NCBI GenBank assembly: GCA_016713885.1
Contig: JADJOF010000001.1
Coordinates: 372,001-436,000, forward strand
Direction: 5' to 3'
Length of the DNA: 64,000 nucleotides
Source of the DNA: Bdellovibrionales bacterium
GTDB lineage: Bacteria; Bdellovibrionota; Bdellovibrionia; Bdellovibrionales; JAMPXM01
Below are positions 16,656-25,884 of this stretch, piece after piece. Position 1 is the stretch's first letter; each line of letters opens with the position of its first letter. The position numbers and the translations under genes were made by a program. The notes beneath the pieces were generated by a model. That model searched no databases, was not told where the DNA came from, and was given only the letters and a program-made list of their open reading frames with translations.

Positions 16656-17804
16656 ATGACAAAGATCTATCTCGATCATGCCGCAACGACCCCCATGCGT
16701 CCCGCCGTTCGCGAACGGCTCCATCAACTCTTTGACGTCGATGGCGTTTGGGCCAATAGCTCATCAAAGCATTCTGCCGGGGCCGAGGCCGCAGCCGTCG
16801 TTGAGCATGCTCGGTCGCGAGTTGCCGCACTGATCGAGGCAAAGCCAACCGAGGTTTTCTTTACGGGCAGCGCGACCGAATCGAATAACTGGCTCCTGGC
16901 AACGGCCCGTGAGCTTGATCTGATCACCGCCGTTCTGTGTACCGAACACTCGAGCCTGCTTTCACCACTTCAACTCGATTCTAACGGTGTCCTTCTTCCT
17001 GTGGACCGCAATGGTCATATTCAAGTTTCAGCGCTCGAATCGCTTCTCCAAAAGGGCACCATCGGCCTCGTCTCAATTGCCCTCATAAACAATGAAACCG
17101 GAACCATTCAAGACCTAGCACAAATCGCCAAAATTTGCCGAGAGCACGGGGCGCTTCTTCACACAGATGCCGCTCAGGCCCTCGGTCACACCGATGTTTC
17201 GGTAAAAAAACTTGGCGTTGATTACATGACACTGAGTTCCCACAAAGCTGGTGGCCCAAAAGGTGTCGCTGCCATCTACGCTCGAACCGGATCTCCCCTC
17301 CGACCGCTGCTCATCGGCGGAGGTCACGAGCGCGGAATGCGCAGTGGAACTGTCGCTGTTGAGCTGATTGACGGTTTTGCGCTGGCCACGGAATCTGCAG
17401 TCAAAACAACGGGTCTGTCTTCGTTACGAAAGCACCTCGTTGCGCAACTGCAAGCTCTCGATACTCGCTATGATCTGGATCTATCCATCAACGGGGCATC
17501 GGATGCGAACTGGAACTCTCCGCACATCGTCAGTTTAACAATCCCCTCAATTCACTCCACGACATTCGTCGAGGATCTCAATCGAAAAGGCGTTTTCTGC
17601 TCGGCCGGTGCTGCCTGTAAAGCCAGTAACCCAAGCGGAGCCAAAGACAATCCGATCCTGATCGCCATGGGACGTGATTCAAATAGAGCCCATCATGTCC
17701 GACTGAGTATTGGCCATACAACAAGCTTAGCCGAGATCGACTGCGCTATCGAACGTCTAGAGGAATGCTTGATTGGGTTTGGCAAGGTCGCGCGTACAAA
17801 ATAA
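16656..17804 (+). CDS. Cysteine desulfurase, NifS/IscS-type class V aminotransferase
   Basis: A 382-residue PLP enzyme that removes sulfur from cysteine for Fe-S clusters or thio-modified molecules. The start ATG at 16656 follows GAGG at a good distance; the in-frame GTG at 16650 is less likely. It opens IYLDHAATTPMRP; ATESNNW, HTDAAQALGH and the PLP lysine in SSHKAGGPKG are all present, and the active-site cysteine is in CSAGAACK. Without iscU, nifU or tusA alongside, the sulfur acceptor cannot be told. Its position beside three radical SAM genes suggests a link to their clusters, or to thiolation of tRNA or a peptide, but this is inference. Confidence 0.9.
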   Translation: MTKIYLDHAATTPMRPAVRERLHQLFDVDGVWANSSSKHSAGAEAAAVVEHARSRVAALIEAKPTEVFFTGSATESNNWLLATARELDLITAVLCTEHSSLLSPLQLDSNGVLLPVDRNGHIQVSALESLLQKGTIGLVSIALINNETGTIQDLAQIAKICREHGALLHTDAAQALGHTDVSVKKLGVDYMTLSSHKAGGPKGVAAIYARTGSPLRPLLIGGGHERGMRSGTVAVELIDGFALATESAVKTTGLSSLRKHLVAQLQALDTRYDLDLSINGASDANWNSPHIVSLTIPSIHSTTFVEDLNRKGVFCSAGAACKASNPSGAKDNPILIAMGRDSNRAHHVRLSIGHTTSLAEIDCAIERLEECLIGFGKVARTK

Positions 17805-17813
17805 ACTGACTTC

Positions 17814-18329
17814 ATGGCACATCACATGGCTCGTTACCTTACACGCCGCTTTGCAAACACCATCACGACCGCTTTGATCTGTGCCGTTTCCCATGTCGCG
17901 GTCGCACAACAGACCGCGCCAGTGGTCGCAGCTCCGGTAAAACCTGCGGCAGTGGTGCCGGCGCCCGCTCCAACAGCGACGCCCGTGGCAATTCAGAAGG
18001 CGCAATTATTGTTTCCGGCATTCAACGATGCTCAGTATCGCGGATCTCAGACTGCCGGGCGCCCAACCTTGTTGGTGTTTGCGCAACACGGCCACCCCGT
18101 TTGGCTAAAGCAAGCTCCCACTTTACAGGTGATCATGCGAAGTGCAGATCGCATCGACGCCGACGTCTTTCAAGTCGACATCACGGATCGGGCCGTTTGC
18201 AGTGGCTTTAAAGTGACGGCGCCGGGAACAATTCTGGTGATGAAAGATGGAATGGAACGGCTTCGTGGCAACGGAATGGTCCGAGAAGCCGCTCTCAAAA
18301 AATTCTTGCGCCTCATCCCGACGCTTTAA
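17814..18329 (+). CDS. Secreted thioredoxin-fold protein without CxxC
   Basis: A 171-residue protein with a signal peptide (about residues 1-31, ending in SHVAVAQ), an Ala/Pro/Val-rich spacer (about 32-60), and a small thioredoxin-like domain (LLVFAQHGHPVWLKQAPTLQVIM, then DVFQVDITDRAVCSGFKVTAPGTILVMKDG). The normal CxxC site is replaced by GHPVW, so no disulfide chemistry is expected; one cysteine (in RAVCSGF) remains near the strand that precedes the cis-Pro loop. It starts 9 bases after the desulfurase gene and probably shares its transcript. Function not recognised. Confidence 0.65.
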   Translation: MAHHMARYLTRRFANTITTALICAVSHVAVAQQTAPVVAAPVKPAAVVPAPAPTATPVAIQKAQLLFPAFNDAQYRGSQTAGRPTLLVFAQHGHPVWLKQAPTLQVIMRSADRIDADVFQVDITDRAVCSGFKVTAPGTILVMKDGMERLRGNGMVREAALKKFLRLIPTL

Positions 18330-18332
18330 CGA

Positions 18333-19802
18333 TCAATGTCGGTTAAGAACAGCCGCGCGAACCATCTCGAGCAGCGGCGAAGACGCCAAACCAATGATGA
18401 CCGTCAGCGCAGCGGTGAAGACCAGGGTGGCCTTCGCCAATCCGCCTGTCGCAACCAGCTCATCACTCGTCTCGTCCGATTCCGTCATGTATATAACAAC
18501 GACTGGCCGAAGATAGTAGTAAACCGAGACAACTGAATTCAAAACGCCCCAGAAGGCCAGCCAGTAGAGATCCTGCTCGATCGCAACACCAAACAGGCTG
18601 AATTTACCAAAAAAGCCAAGCGTCGGCGGAACGCCAGCAAGCGAGAATAAAATCACCGTTAAAGCTGCTGCCAAGACAGGATGCTTCTTCGCCAAACCCT
18701 TCAGATCATCGACGTTCAAACCGACGCCAACTTTCTTCTCAAGAATGCCGATGAGCGCAAACGAACCCAGCGTCATGATGGAGTATGAGAAGAGATAAAA
18801 CAGCACGATGATGGCGGCAGAATCATAGTTATCGCCAAAGGCCGCCGCGATAAGGCCGATCATGATGTAGCCAGAATGGGCGACCGATGAGTACGCCAGA
18901 ACTCGCTTAAAGTTCTTCTGTAAAATCGCCGCGGTGTTGCCAACAGTCATCGTCATAACAGCAAGCCAAGAAAGGGCACTCATCAGTTTCGGCTCGGCCT
19001 GATACCCCGTGCTTTGAAATACTCGCAACATCGCAATGAACGTCGCCGTTTTTACGGCCGTTGCCATGAAGGCTGTGATTGGAGTCGGAGATCCCTGATA
19101 CACATCGGGCGTCCAGAAGTGGAATGGAAAAATCGAAACCTTGAACGCAAAGCCCAAGATCAACATTCCAATTCCAAAGTAGAACAAATGATTCTTATTC
19201 GTCAGCAGCTCGCCGACCTTCGCTGTGATTGCAGGAATTTGGGTCGAACCCACCGTTCCGTATATCATCGCGATTCCATACAGGAAAATCGCCGAAGCAA
19301 AGCTACCCAATACGAAATATTTAAAGGACGCCTCTTTGGAAAGAACCTCTTCGCGGCTCATCGCGATCAGAATGTAAATGCAAAGTGACATGGTCTCGAT
19401 GCCCAAGAAGGTCACAATCAAATCGTTCGAGAGCAGAAGGGTCAGCGTACCGATCACGCTTCCCATCATCAGAAAGCACTTCTCCGAAAAGAGTCTCTTG
19501 TAGGTGTCAACGTGGTCGTAGGCCATCATGATCGCAAATGCGGCAGAGCCCAATACGAGGTAGGTGCCCCAAACGCCCATTCCATCGAGAACAAGAGCAT
19601 CTGAAAATGCAGTCTGCTTTACTCCCGACATCGAGGCCGTTAGAAAGCCTGCGGCGACCAAGCCAAGAATCGAATAGGCAATCGTGACAAAGGGTGCCGG
19701 TTCGCGGTTCGAATTAAAAACCTTAATCATGACCGGGATAAGGCTCGCCACCAAAAGAACGAGCATCGGAGCGACAACAAGAATGTCTTTAAGGGCGATC
19801 AT
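18333..19802 (-). CDS. nuoN: NADH-quinone oxidoreductase subunit N
   Basis: A 489-residue, strongly hydrophobic antiporter-like subunit of complex I, with about 14 membrane helices. Conserved features include FLGIETMSLCIYILIA with the buried glutamate, and FPFHFWTPDVYQGSPTP, typical of NuoN/NuoM proton-channel subunits. It is the last gene of the operon and overlaps nuoM by 4 bases. Its stop lies 4 bases from the stop of the convergent thioredoxin-like gene, so no separate terminator is visible. Confidence 0.95.
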   Translation of the reverse strand: MIALKDILVVAPMLVLLVASLIPVMIKVFNSNREPAPFVTIAYSILGLVAAGFLTASMSGVKQTAFSDALVLDGMGVWGTYLVLGSAAFAIMMAYDHVDTYKRLFSEKCFLMMGSVIGTLTLLLSNDLIVTFLGIETMSLCIYILIAMSREEVLSKEASFKYFVLGSFASAIFLYGIAMIYGTVGSTQIPAITAKVGELLTNKNHLFYFGIGMLILGFAFKVSIFPFHFWTPDVYQGSPTPITAFMATAVKTATFIAMLRVFQSTGYQAEPKLMSALSWLAVMTMTVGNTAAILQKNFKRVLAYSSVAHSGYIMIGLIAAAFGDNYDSAAIIVLFYLFSYSIMTLGSFALIGILEKKVGVGLNVDDLKGLAKKHPVLAAALTVILFSLAGVPPTLGFFGKFSLFGVAIEQDLYWLAFWGVLNSVVSVYYYLRPVVVIYMTESDETSDELVATGGLAKATLVFTAALTVIIGLASSPLLEMVRAAVLNRH

Positions 19803-21373
19803 TTTTTCTCCTTCTGATCAGCCACCGCGGCCGCCGTCAGTTTTCCAGTCTCAACGGGAGATTCCAGAATCGTCAGCTGATACGCATCTTTGTTTGCCAC
19901 AAAGTGCTCAACAGACGCCTTTGTGTATTTCAAAAATGGCTCGGGCATCAGGCCCATCCAGAAAATCAAGATTACAAGCGGCACCATCACGACAAACTCG
20001 CGAACGCCAACATCGTGCAACGGATGGTGCTCATCTTTAACAAGCGGTCCGGCCTCGCCAAAGAAAACCCTCTTGAACATCCAAAGCATGTAAACAGCAC
20101 CCAGGACAACACCAACGACGGCCAACGAACCAAAGGCTTTATTCGCCTGAAATCCACCGAGGAGAATAAGAAACTCGCCAACAAAGCCATTGGTCATTGG
20201 CACCGCAATGCTCGAAAGGGTCACGATGAAAAATAAAATCGTGTAGATCGGCATCACCTTCGCTAAGCCACCGTAGCGCTCAATTTCGCGCGAGTGCGTA
20301 CGCTCATAGATCATACCGACCAAGAGAAAGAGCGCGCCAGTGCTCACGCCGTGGTTGAGCATCTGATAGATCGCGCCCGTAACGCCATAGGAGTTCATCG
20401 CAAATAGGCCGAGAACCACATAACCCATATGTGAAACCGACGAGTAGGCGACCAGCTTCTTCATATCGGGCTGCACCATCGCCACCAAGGCACCGTAGAC
20501 AATGCCAACAGCTCCCAAAAATAAGAAAACCCAAGCGTAGTGCTCTGCCGCCTCGGGAAACAGCGGAATCACGAAGCGCAAGAAGCCGTAGGTACCCATT
20601 TTCAGCATCACGCCAGCCAACACGACAGAACCTGGAGTTGGAGCTTCAACGTGCGCATCCGGCAACCATGTGTGCACCGGGAACATCGGAACCTTGATTG
20701 CAAATGCCAACGAGAAAACAAAGAACAGCAACGACTGCGGGTTCAAAAACTCACCGGCTACAAATGGAACCTTGAGTTTATAAAGCTCAAGAACATTCGC
20801 CGTCATGTATCCCAATGTATCGCGGGCCGTGAACATCAAATAGATGATGCCCAAGAGCATCAACAGTGAACCCACCATCGTATAGAGGAAGAATTTCATC
20901 GTCGCGTAAACGCGGCGCTGGCCGCCCCAAATTCCGATGATGAAATACATCGGAACGAGCGAGAGTTCGAAAAACACATAGAACAAAACTAGATCGAGGG
21001 CGACAAAGGAGCCGAGCATCGCAGTTTGCAACGCAAACAGCGCACAATGAAAGGCGCGACTCTTTTTATCGACCGCGGTCCAGCTGCCCAAAACAACGAC
21101 CGGCAGCAAAAACGTCGTCAGCAGCACTAGCCAAAATGAAATCCCATCGATCCCGAGCAGGTATGAAATTCCCAACGCTGGAACCCACGGAAAAAACTCC
21201 GCTAGCTGAACCGCCGGCGTGGCGGGATCGAAGCTTTTAAATAGCAGCAAGCTCACCGCAAACTGAATCAGAGCAAAACCGAAAGCGGCCGGACGAATCC
21301 ACGATTCTTTTGGAAGAATCGCGAGAACAAGGGCGAAGAGAAGCGGTAAAAATACGATGAGCGACAACAACAT
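19799..21373 (-). CDS. nuoM: NADH-quinone oxidoreductase subunit M
   Basis: A 524-residue antiporter-like complex I subunit with about 14 transmembrane helices. FFELSLVPMYFIIGIWGG carries the conserved buried glutamate, and FPVHTWLPDAHVEAPT is the family signature. Two bases separate it from nuoL, and it overlaps nuoN by 4 bases. Length is normal, and no interruption was seen. Confidence 0.96.
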   Translation of the reverse strand: MLLSLIVFLPLLFALVLAILPKESWIRPAAFGFALIQFAVSLLLFKSFDPATPAVQLAEFFPWVPALGISYLLGIDGISFWLVLLTTFLLPVVVLGSWTAVDKKSRAFHCALFALQTAMLGSFVALDLVLFYVFFELSLVPMYFIIGIWGGQRRVYATMKFFLYTMVGSLLMLLGIIYLMFTARDTLGYMTANVLELYKLKVPFVAGEFLNPQSLLFFVFSLAFAIKVPMFPVHTWLPDAHVEAPTPGSVVLAGVMLKMGTYGFLRFVIPLFPEAAEHYAWVFLFLGAVGIVYGALVAMVQPDMKKLVAYSSVSHMGYVVLGLFAMNSYGVTGAIYQMLNHGVSTGALFLLVGMIYERTHSREIERYGGLAKVMPIYTILFFIVTLSSIAVPMTNGFVGEFLILLGGFQANKAFGSLAVVGVVLGAVYMLWMFKRVFFGEAGPLVKDEHHPLHDVGVREFVVMVPLVILIFWMGLMPEPFLKYTKASVEHFVANKDAYQLTILESPVETGKLTAAAVADQKEKK

Positions 21374-21376
21374 GTC

Positions 21377-23365
21377 CTAGCCTCCAAACGCCTGCATGAG
21401 GAGTTTTCCAAGAGAAGCGCGAAGTTCGAACAAGAAGGCCAAGAAGCCAACCACTCCCAACGCGATAAACAACGCATACTGCTGTAGGTTTCCACTTTGC
21501 AGCGTTCGCGCTGTCGACCCGATTCCTTTAACCAAATCTCCCGCAACAAATGTCGCACGATCGATAAAGTTCACATCGACGAAAGCCCAAAGTGCCTTAC
21601 TGCCATTCACGATTGGATCGATGATCTTGGCAAAGTAGATCTCATCGACAAAGTACTTGTTATAGACAAGCGTGTGGAGACGCCCCATACGATTCTTCAC
21701 GCGCTCAACAACGGATGGCTCTTTCACGTAGAAGAAGTAGGCCGTAATTGCCGAAAGACCCGCGATCGATACCGAAAGACCCATCAAGATCCACTCCATC
21801 ACCGCCGACCCGTGGGTTTCACCGGCAGGCACAGCAATGAACCCGTGAAGCCAATGCTCAAGCCAGTTTCCGGGATGGCCCGGAAGGATTTCGCCAATGA
21901 CATGGGGAATTCCCATAAATCCACCGACGGCAGAGAGAATCGCCAAGACGACAAGTGGAATCGTCATCGACGGTCCGGCCTCGTGCGGATGCGTGTGGTG
22001 CTCGTCGAAGCGCGGCTTACCCCAGAACGTCAGCGCCATCAGTCGCGTCATATAGAATGCCGTGCACGCTGCGCCAACAAAGCCAGCGAGCCATAGCCAA
22101 ACGGACCCATGGGGCGAAGAGAACGCAAACCACAGAATTTCATCTTTAGAAAAGAAACCGGCAAATGGTGGCAAACCAATAATCGCAATCCATCCGACAA
22201 AGAAAGTCAGATACGTCAGCGGCATGTACTTCGCCAATCCACCCATTTTGCGAATATCTTGCTCTTCATGCATTCCGTGAATCACCGAGCCCGAGCCCAA
22301 GAACATCAGGGCTTTGAAAAAGGCATGCGTGACCAGGTGGAACATCGCCGCGCCAAACGCACCAACTCCGCAGGCAAGAAACATATAGCCAAGCTGCGAA
22401 ACTGTTGAGTACGCGAGTACCTTCTTAATATCAAACTGAGTGAGACCAATGGTCGCCGCCAACACCGCCGTCGCAGCGCCGATAATCGCGATCACCATCA
22501 TCGCGTTAGGGGCGAGGATAAACAGCGGGCTCAAACGAACAATCATATAGACACCAGCTGTAACCATAGTCGCAGCGTGGATCAAAGCCGAAACAGGCGT
22601 CGGACCCGCCATCGCATCCGGGAGCCAAACGTAGAGCGGAATCTGCGCGGATTTTCCCGTCGCGCCAACGAACAGAAACAACGCGGCCAGAGTGATCGGC
22701 CCCGTCCACCCTGTTTCGGCCGCAAGTCCCGCGACCTTTGAAATAATCTCGCTAAATCCAAGCGATCCAAACGTCACAAACAGCATGAACATGCCGAGCA
22801 AGAAGCCGGCGTCGCCAATCCGATTGGTGACAAAGGCCTTCATTCCCGCAGCCGCCTTTTCTTTGTCCGTGAACCAGAAGCCGATCAGGAGATAGGAGCA
22901 AAGACCAACGCCTTCCCAGCCGACAAACATCAGCACCAGATTCTCGCCAAGAATCAAAAGCAACATGTTGAACAAAAACAGATTCAAGTAGGCAAAGTAC
23001 TTCGTCGGCCGCTCATCATGCGACATATAGCCAATCGAGAAGAGGTGAATCAGCGTCCCCACTCCGGTAACAACCAACACCATCAGCGCCGAAATGTGAT
23101 CGATGACAAATGAAACCGGAACTTCAAGACCTGCGATTGAGATCCACTGAAAGAAATCCGCTGTTACAGCCTTCGGAGCGCCCTCGCCAAAAAGCCGCAT
23201 CACAATTGCAAGCGCCGCTATGAACGAGGTCCCCGCCGCCGCCGTCGCGATCGAACCCGCCAGCATGTAGTTCTTCGACTTCCAACGAAGTCCGTTCGCC
23301 AAAAAGCCCAAGAGCGGAGCCAGAATCAAAATCGCAAAGAGAAATTCTGCTTTTGAGGATGCCAT
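21377..23365 (-). CDS. nuoL: NADH-quinone oxidoreductase subunit L
   Basis: A 662-residue complex I subunit, the distal proton channel carrying the long lateral helix. The core has VGWEGVGLCSYLLIGFWF and IPLYVWLPDAMAGPTPVSALIHAATMVTAG as expected. The final 100 residues hold the last helix and lateral-helix region (DPIVNGSKALWAFVDVNFID). It lies between nuoK and nuoM with gaps of 3-4 bases, and length is typical. Confidence 0.96.
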   Translation of the reverse strand: MASSKAEFLFAILILAPLLGFLANGLRWKSKNYMLAGSIATAAAGTSFIAALAIVMRLFGEGAPKAVTADFFQWISIAGLEVPVSFVIDHISALMVLVVTGVGTLIHLFSIGYMSHDERPTKYFAYLNLFLFNMLLLILGENLVLMFVGWEGVGLCSYLLIGFWFTDKEKAAAGMKAFVTNRIGDAGFLLGMFMLFVTFGSLGFSEIISKVAGLAAETGWTGPITLAALFLFVGATGKSAQIPLYVWLPDAMAGPTPVSALIHAATMVTAGVYMIVRLSPLFILAPNAMMVIAIIGAATAVLAATIGLTQFDIKKVLAYSTVSQLGYMFLACGVGAFGAAMFHLVTHAFFKALMFLGSGSVIHGMHEEQDIRKMGGLAKYMPLTYLTFFVGWIAIIGLPPFAGFFSKDEILWFAFSSPHGSVWLWLAGFVGAACTAFYMTRLMALTFWGKPRFDEHHTHPHEAGPSMTIPLVVLAILSAVGGFMGIPHVIGEILPGHPGNWLEHWLHGFIAVPAGETHGSAVMEWILMGLSVSIAGLSAITAYFFYVKEPSVVERVKNRMGRLHTLVYNKYFVDEIYFAKIIDPIVNGSKALWAFVDVNFIDRATFVAGDLVKGIGSTARTLQSGNLQQYALFIALGVVGFLAFLFELRASLGKLLMQAFGG

Positions 23366-23369
23366 CGAC

Positions 23370-23708
23370 TTATCCCTTCAGATGCTCAAAGTACCGAATA
23401 TTCACTTCGCGGAACTTTTTAAAGATCGTTGTCGCAAGCGCCAAACCAACCGCAGCCTCTGCCGCCGCAATCGTCATGACAAAGAAAACCATCGCCTGTC
23501 CGTCCATGTTCTGGAGAGAGCGAGAAAAGGCGACAAACGCGATATTGACCGCATTCAACATCAGCTCAATCGACATCAAAATGACGATAATATTTCGGCG
23601 CATCAAGACGCCAACAACTCCAAGCGAAAAAAGAATCGCCGAGAGAATCAAATAGTGGTTCAAGCCCACGCTTGAAATTGAATCGACTACAACGGCACTA
23701 GTCGGCAT
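23370..23708 (-). CDS. nuoK: NADH-quinone oxidoreductase subunit K
   Basis: A 112-residue membrane subunit with three helices. The two conserved buried glutamates occur in MSIELMLNAVN and AAEAAVGLAL. The start overlaps the end of nuoJ by 11 bases. Some 10 residues at the N-terminus exceed the usual length, so a start slightly downstream is possible. Confidence 0.95.
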   Translation of the reverse strand: MPTSAVVVDSISSVGLNHYLILSAILFSLGVVGVLMRRNIIVILMSIELMLNAVNIAFVAFSRSLQNMDGQAMVFFVMTIAAAEAAVGLALATTIFKKFREVNIRYFEHLKG

Positions 23709-24228
23709 GTGTGCCTCCTTGAATGCGAGACAGCGCTACCGCGCCAATCGCGATAAAGAGGAGCAAGGCTCCCATAGCTTCGAATGAAAACAGGTACTTT
23801 TTAAACAACAGGTCCGCCAGATCTTTTGTCGACTGCGTCGCAGAGGCAATGCCTGTCAGCTTTGAGAAGCGGGCATCTCCCGACATCGAAGCGGCGCCAC
23901 CGGCGATCGCGAAGATCATTGCGGCCGATGCGATTTTAAAAAATCCAGAAACAATGCCCTTTGAAAAGGCTCGTTTTTCGGCCTTTGTGTCAAACAACAT
24001 CAGAACCATCACAAACAGCACCAGAACCGCGCCAGCGTAGACGATGAGCTGAACTCCGGCAACAAACCACGCCGAAAGCGAAGCGAAAAGGCCAGCGACC
24101 GAAACCATCGTGAGCGCAAGTGAAAGGGCGCAATAGATCGGATTGGATTGAAGAATCACACCAAGCGCAGAAAGAACCGCCACGCCGGCGAGGAAGTAAA
24201 ACAGAATGTCGTTCAGACTGAGTGACAT
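23698..24228 (-). CDS. nuoJ: NADH-quinone oxidoreductase subunit J
   Basis: A 176-residue membrane subunit with about five helices. The family signature is VAGVQLIVYAGAVLVLFVMVLML. It follows nuoH by 9 bases. In the common operon order nuoI stands between nuoH and nuoJ; it is absent here. Confidence 0.95.
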   Translation of the reverse strand: MSLSLNDILFYFLAGVAVLSALGVILQSNPIYCALSLALTMVSVAGLFASLSAWFVAGVQLIVYAGAVLVLFVMVLMLFDTKAEKRAFSKGIVSGFFKIASAAMIFAIAGGAASMSGDARFSKLTGIASATQSTKDLADLLFKKYLFSFEAMGALLLFIAIGAVALSRIQGGTHAD

Positions 24229-24237
24229 CTCGACTCC

Positions 24238-25386
24238 TTATTTATGACCGAACCAAACCCAAAGGGCGGTCACGCAAACATTGAACAGCGCCCACGGCAA
24301 CATCGACTTCCATCCCAAATTCATGAGCTGATCATAACGGAAGCGCGGAAGCGTCCACCGCACTTGAATGAAGATCCACAGCAGGATGGCAATCCGCAAA
24401 AGTAGTGACAGATGAAAAGTGACCGCTGTCAGAATCGACGCGAGGTTGCCACCAACAGCACTCTGCCAGAAGGCCAGAACATCATCAGGCATGACTCCCG
24501 GAATGTTGTAGCCACCAAGATAGAACGTCGCCAAAAGCGCACTCGCAACCATCATATGGCCATACTCACCGATAAAGAACATCAGCAACTTAAAGCCCGC
24601 ATACTCGGTGTGAAATCCTGCGACCAACTCGCCCTCAGCCTCGGGCAAGTCGAAGGGCAGGCGATTCGCTTCGGCAAATGTCGCCGAGAAAAACAGGAGG
24701 GCGCCAAGCGGCTGGTAGAAAACGCCCCAGTTTGGCAGCCACGAAATCACGTGCTCCGCACCAAAGGCACGGAACGTCAGCGGTCCGGTCTGCGCGGCGA
24801 CGATCTCATTAAAACTGAACGTGCCGTACACAATGAGAATTCCAACGAGCGAGAGTGAGAGTGCAAGTTCGTATGAAATCGCCTGCGCACTCGCACGCAC
24901 AGCGCCCATCAGCGAATACTTGTTCGACGAACCCCAGCCCGCCATCAAAAGTGAATAAACACCAAGAGATGAGATCCCAAGTACGAACACAATGCCGATC
25001 CCAAGGTCATAACCCTGAAACGCAAAAGTGTAAGGTCCCCACATCTGACCGAGCATTTGAAACGGCTCAATTTTGATTGGAACCGAGAGCGGAAGAGACG
25101 CAAACGACAGCGCTCCCGGAATCATCGCCATGATCGGCGCGAAGAAATACATAAATCGGACGCCCTGGCGAGGAACGAACTCTTCTTTAAAAAGAAACTT
25201 CACCGCATCGGCCGCGAGCTGTAACAACCCCAAAGGTCCGACGCGATTTGGACCAAGACGGTTTTGAATGAACGCCGAGCCACGACGCTCCAGCCAAACC
25301 AATATTGGAACCGCCTGTACCATCATCAAAAAGATGACGAACATTTTCAGTATGTTCACCGTTATCTCAAAAACGTCTTTTCCCAT
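24238..25386 (-). CDS. nuoH: NADH-quinone oxidoreductase subunit H
   Basis: A 382-residue membrane subunit forming much of the quinone channel. It has LVWLERRGSAFIQNRLGPNRVGP, the loop RLPFDLPEAEGELVAGFHTEYAG with its acidic residues, and ALLATFYLGGY. It is slightly longer than usual at the N-terminus. It begins 3 bases after nuoA, where nuoB-nuoG would be in the common 14-gene order. Confidence 0.96.
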   Translation of the reverse strand: MGKDVFEITVNILKMFVIFLMMVQAVPILVWLERRGSAFIQNRLGPNRVGPLGLLQLAADAVKFLFKEEFVPRQGVRFMYFFAPIMAMIPGALSFASLPLSVPIKIEPFQMLGQMWGPYTFAFQGYDLGIGIVFVLGISSLGVYSLLMAGWGSSNKYSLMGAVRASAQAISYELALSLSLVGILIVYGTFSFNEIVAAQTGPLTFRAFGAEHVISWLPNWGVFYQPLGALLFFSATFAEANRLPFDLPEAEGELVAGFHTEYAGFKLLMFFIGEYGHMMVASALLATFYLGGYNIPGVMPDDVLAFWQSAVGGNLASILTAVTFHLSLLLRIAILLWIFIQVRWTLPRFRYDQLMNLGWKSMLPWALFNVCVTALWVWFGHK

Positions 25387-25389
25387 TTC

Positions 25390-25785
25390 CTAGTTCCAAT
25401 CGAGAGCTTTGGATTTAACTTCCCAAATCAAACCAACAACAAAGAGCAGTACAAAGACGCCCATCACGCCCAGCATATAGCCGCCCGTTCCATCCTGAAT
25501 GGAGTCAAGAAATTTGATGGCCCACGGGTACATAAAAATGATCTCGATATCGAAAAGAATAAAGAGAATCGCAGTCAGATAAAATTTAATTGAGATCTTC
25601 GTGTCGGCCATTTCCGTGCCCGGAAGACCGCACTCGTACGGCATATTCTTGACCTTCTGCGATGCCGGATCTTTTGATGTGTTCTTCGGCCCGAGTAAAC
25701 CCGTTCCGAAAACAATAATGACTCCAAAGACGAGAACGAGCGCCGCCAAAATAATGACCGGCAACAGGGCCCCAGAATTGGTCAT
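25390..25785 (-). CDS. nuoA: NADH-quinone oxidoreductase subunit A
   Basis: A 131-residue, three-helix membrane subunit and the first gene of the operon. The start ATG at 25785 is preceded by GGGAGTAGAC, a good ribosome site; the longer frame from 25818 has none. Hallmarks are KNMPYECGLPGTEMADTKISIKFYLTAILFILFDIEIIFMYPW, shown here in parts: YECGLP and FDIEIIFMYPW. The operon promoter must lie in the roughly 100 bases shared with the divergent mfd gene. Confidence 0.95.
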   Translation of the reverse strand: MTNSGALLPVIILAALVLVFGVIIVFGTGLLGPKNTSKDPASQKVKNMPYECGLPGTEMADTKISIKFYLTAILFILFDIEIIFMYPWAIKFLDSIQDGTGGYMLGVMGVFVLLFVVGLIWEVKSKALDWN

Positions 25786-25884
25786 GTCTACTCCCGATAG
25801 TGACAAAAACAGTTTCAAATTTTACAACCGTTCTCACTTATACCGACGGGGAAGACGGATTCCAAGGACTGAGAAAACAAGGGC

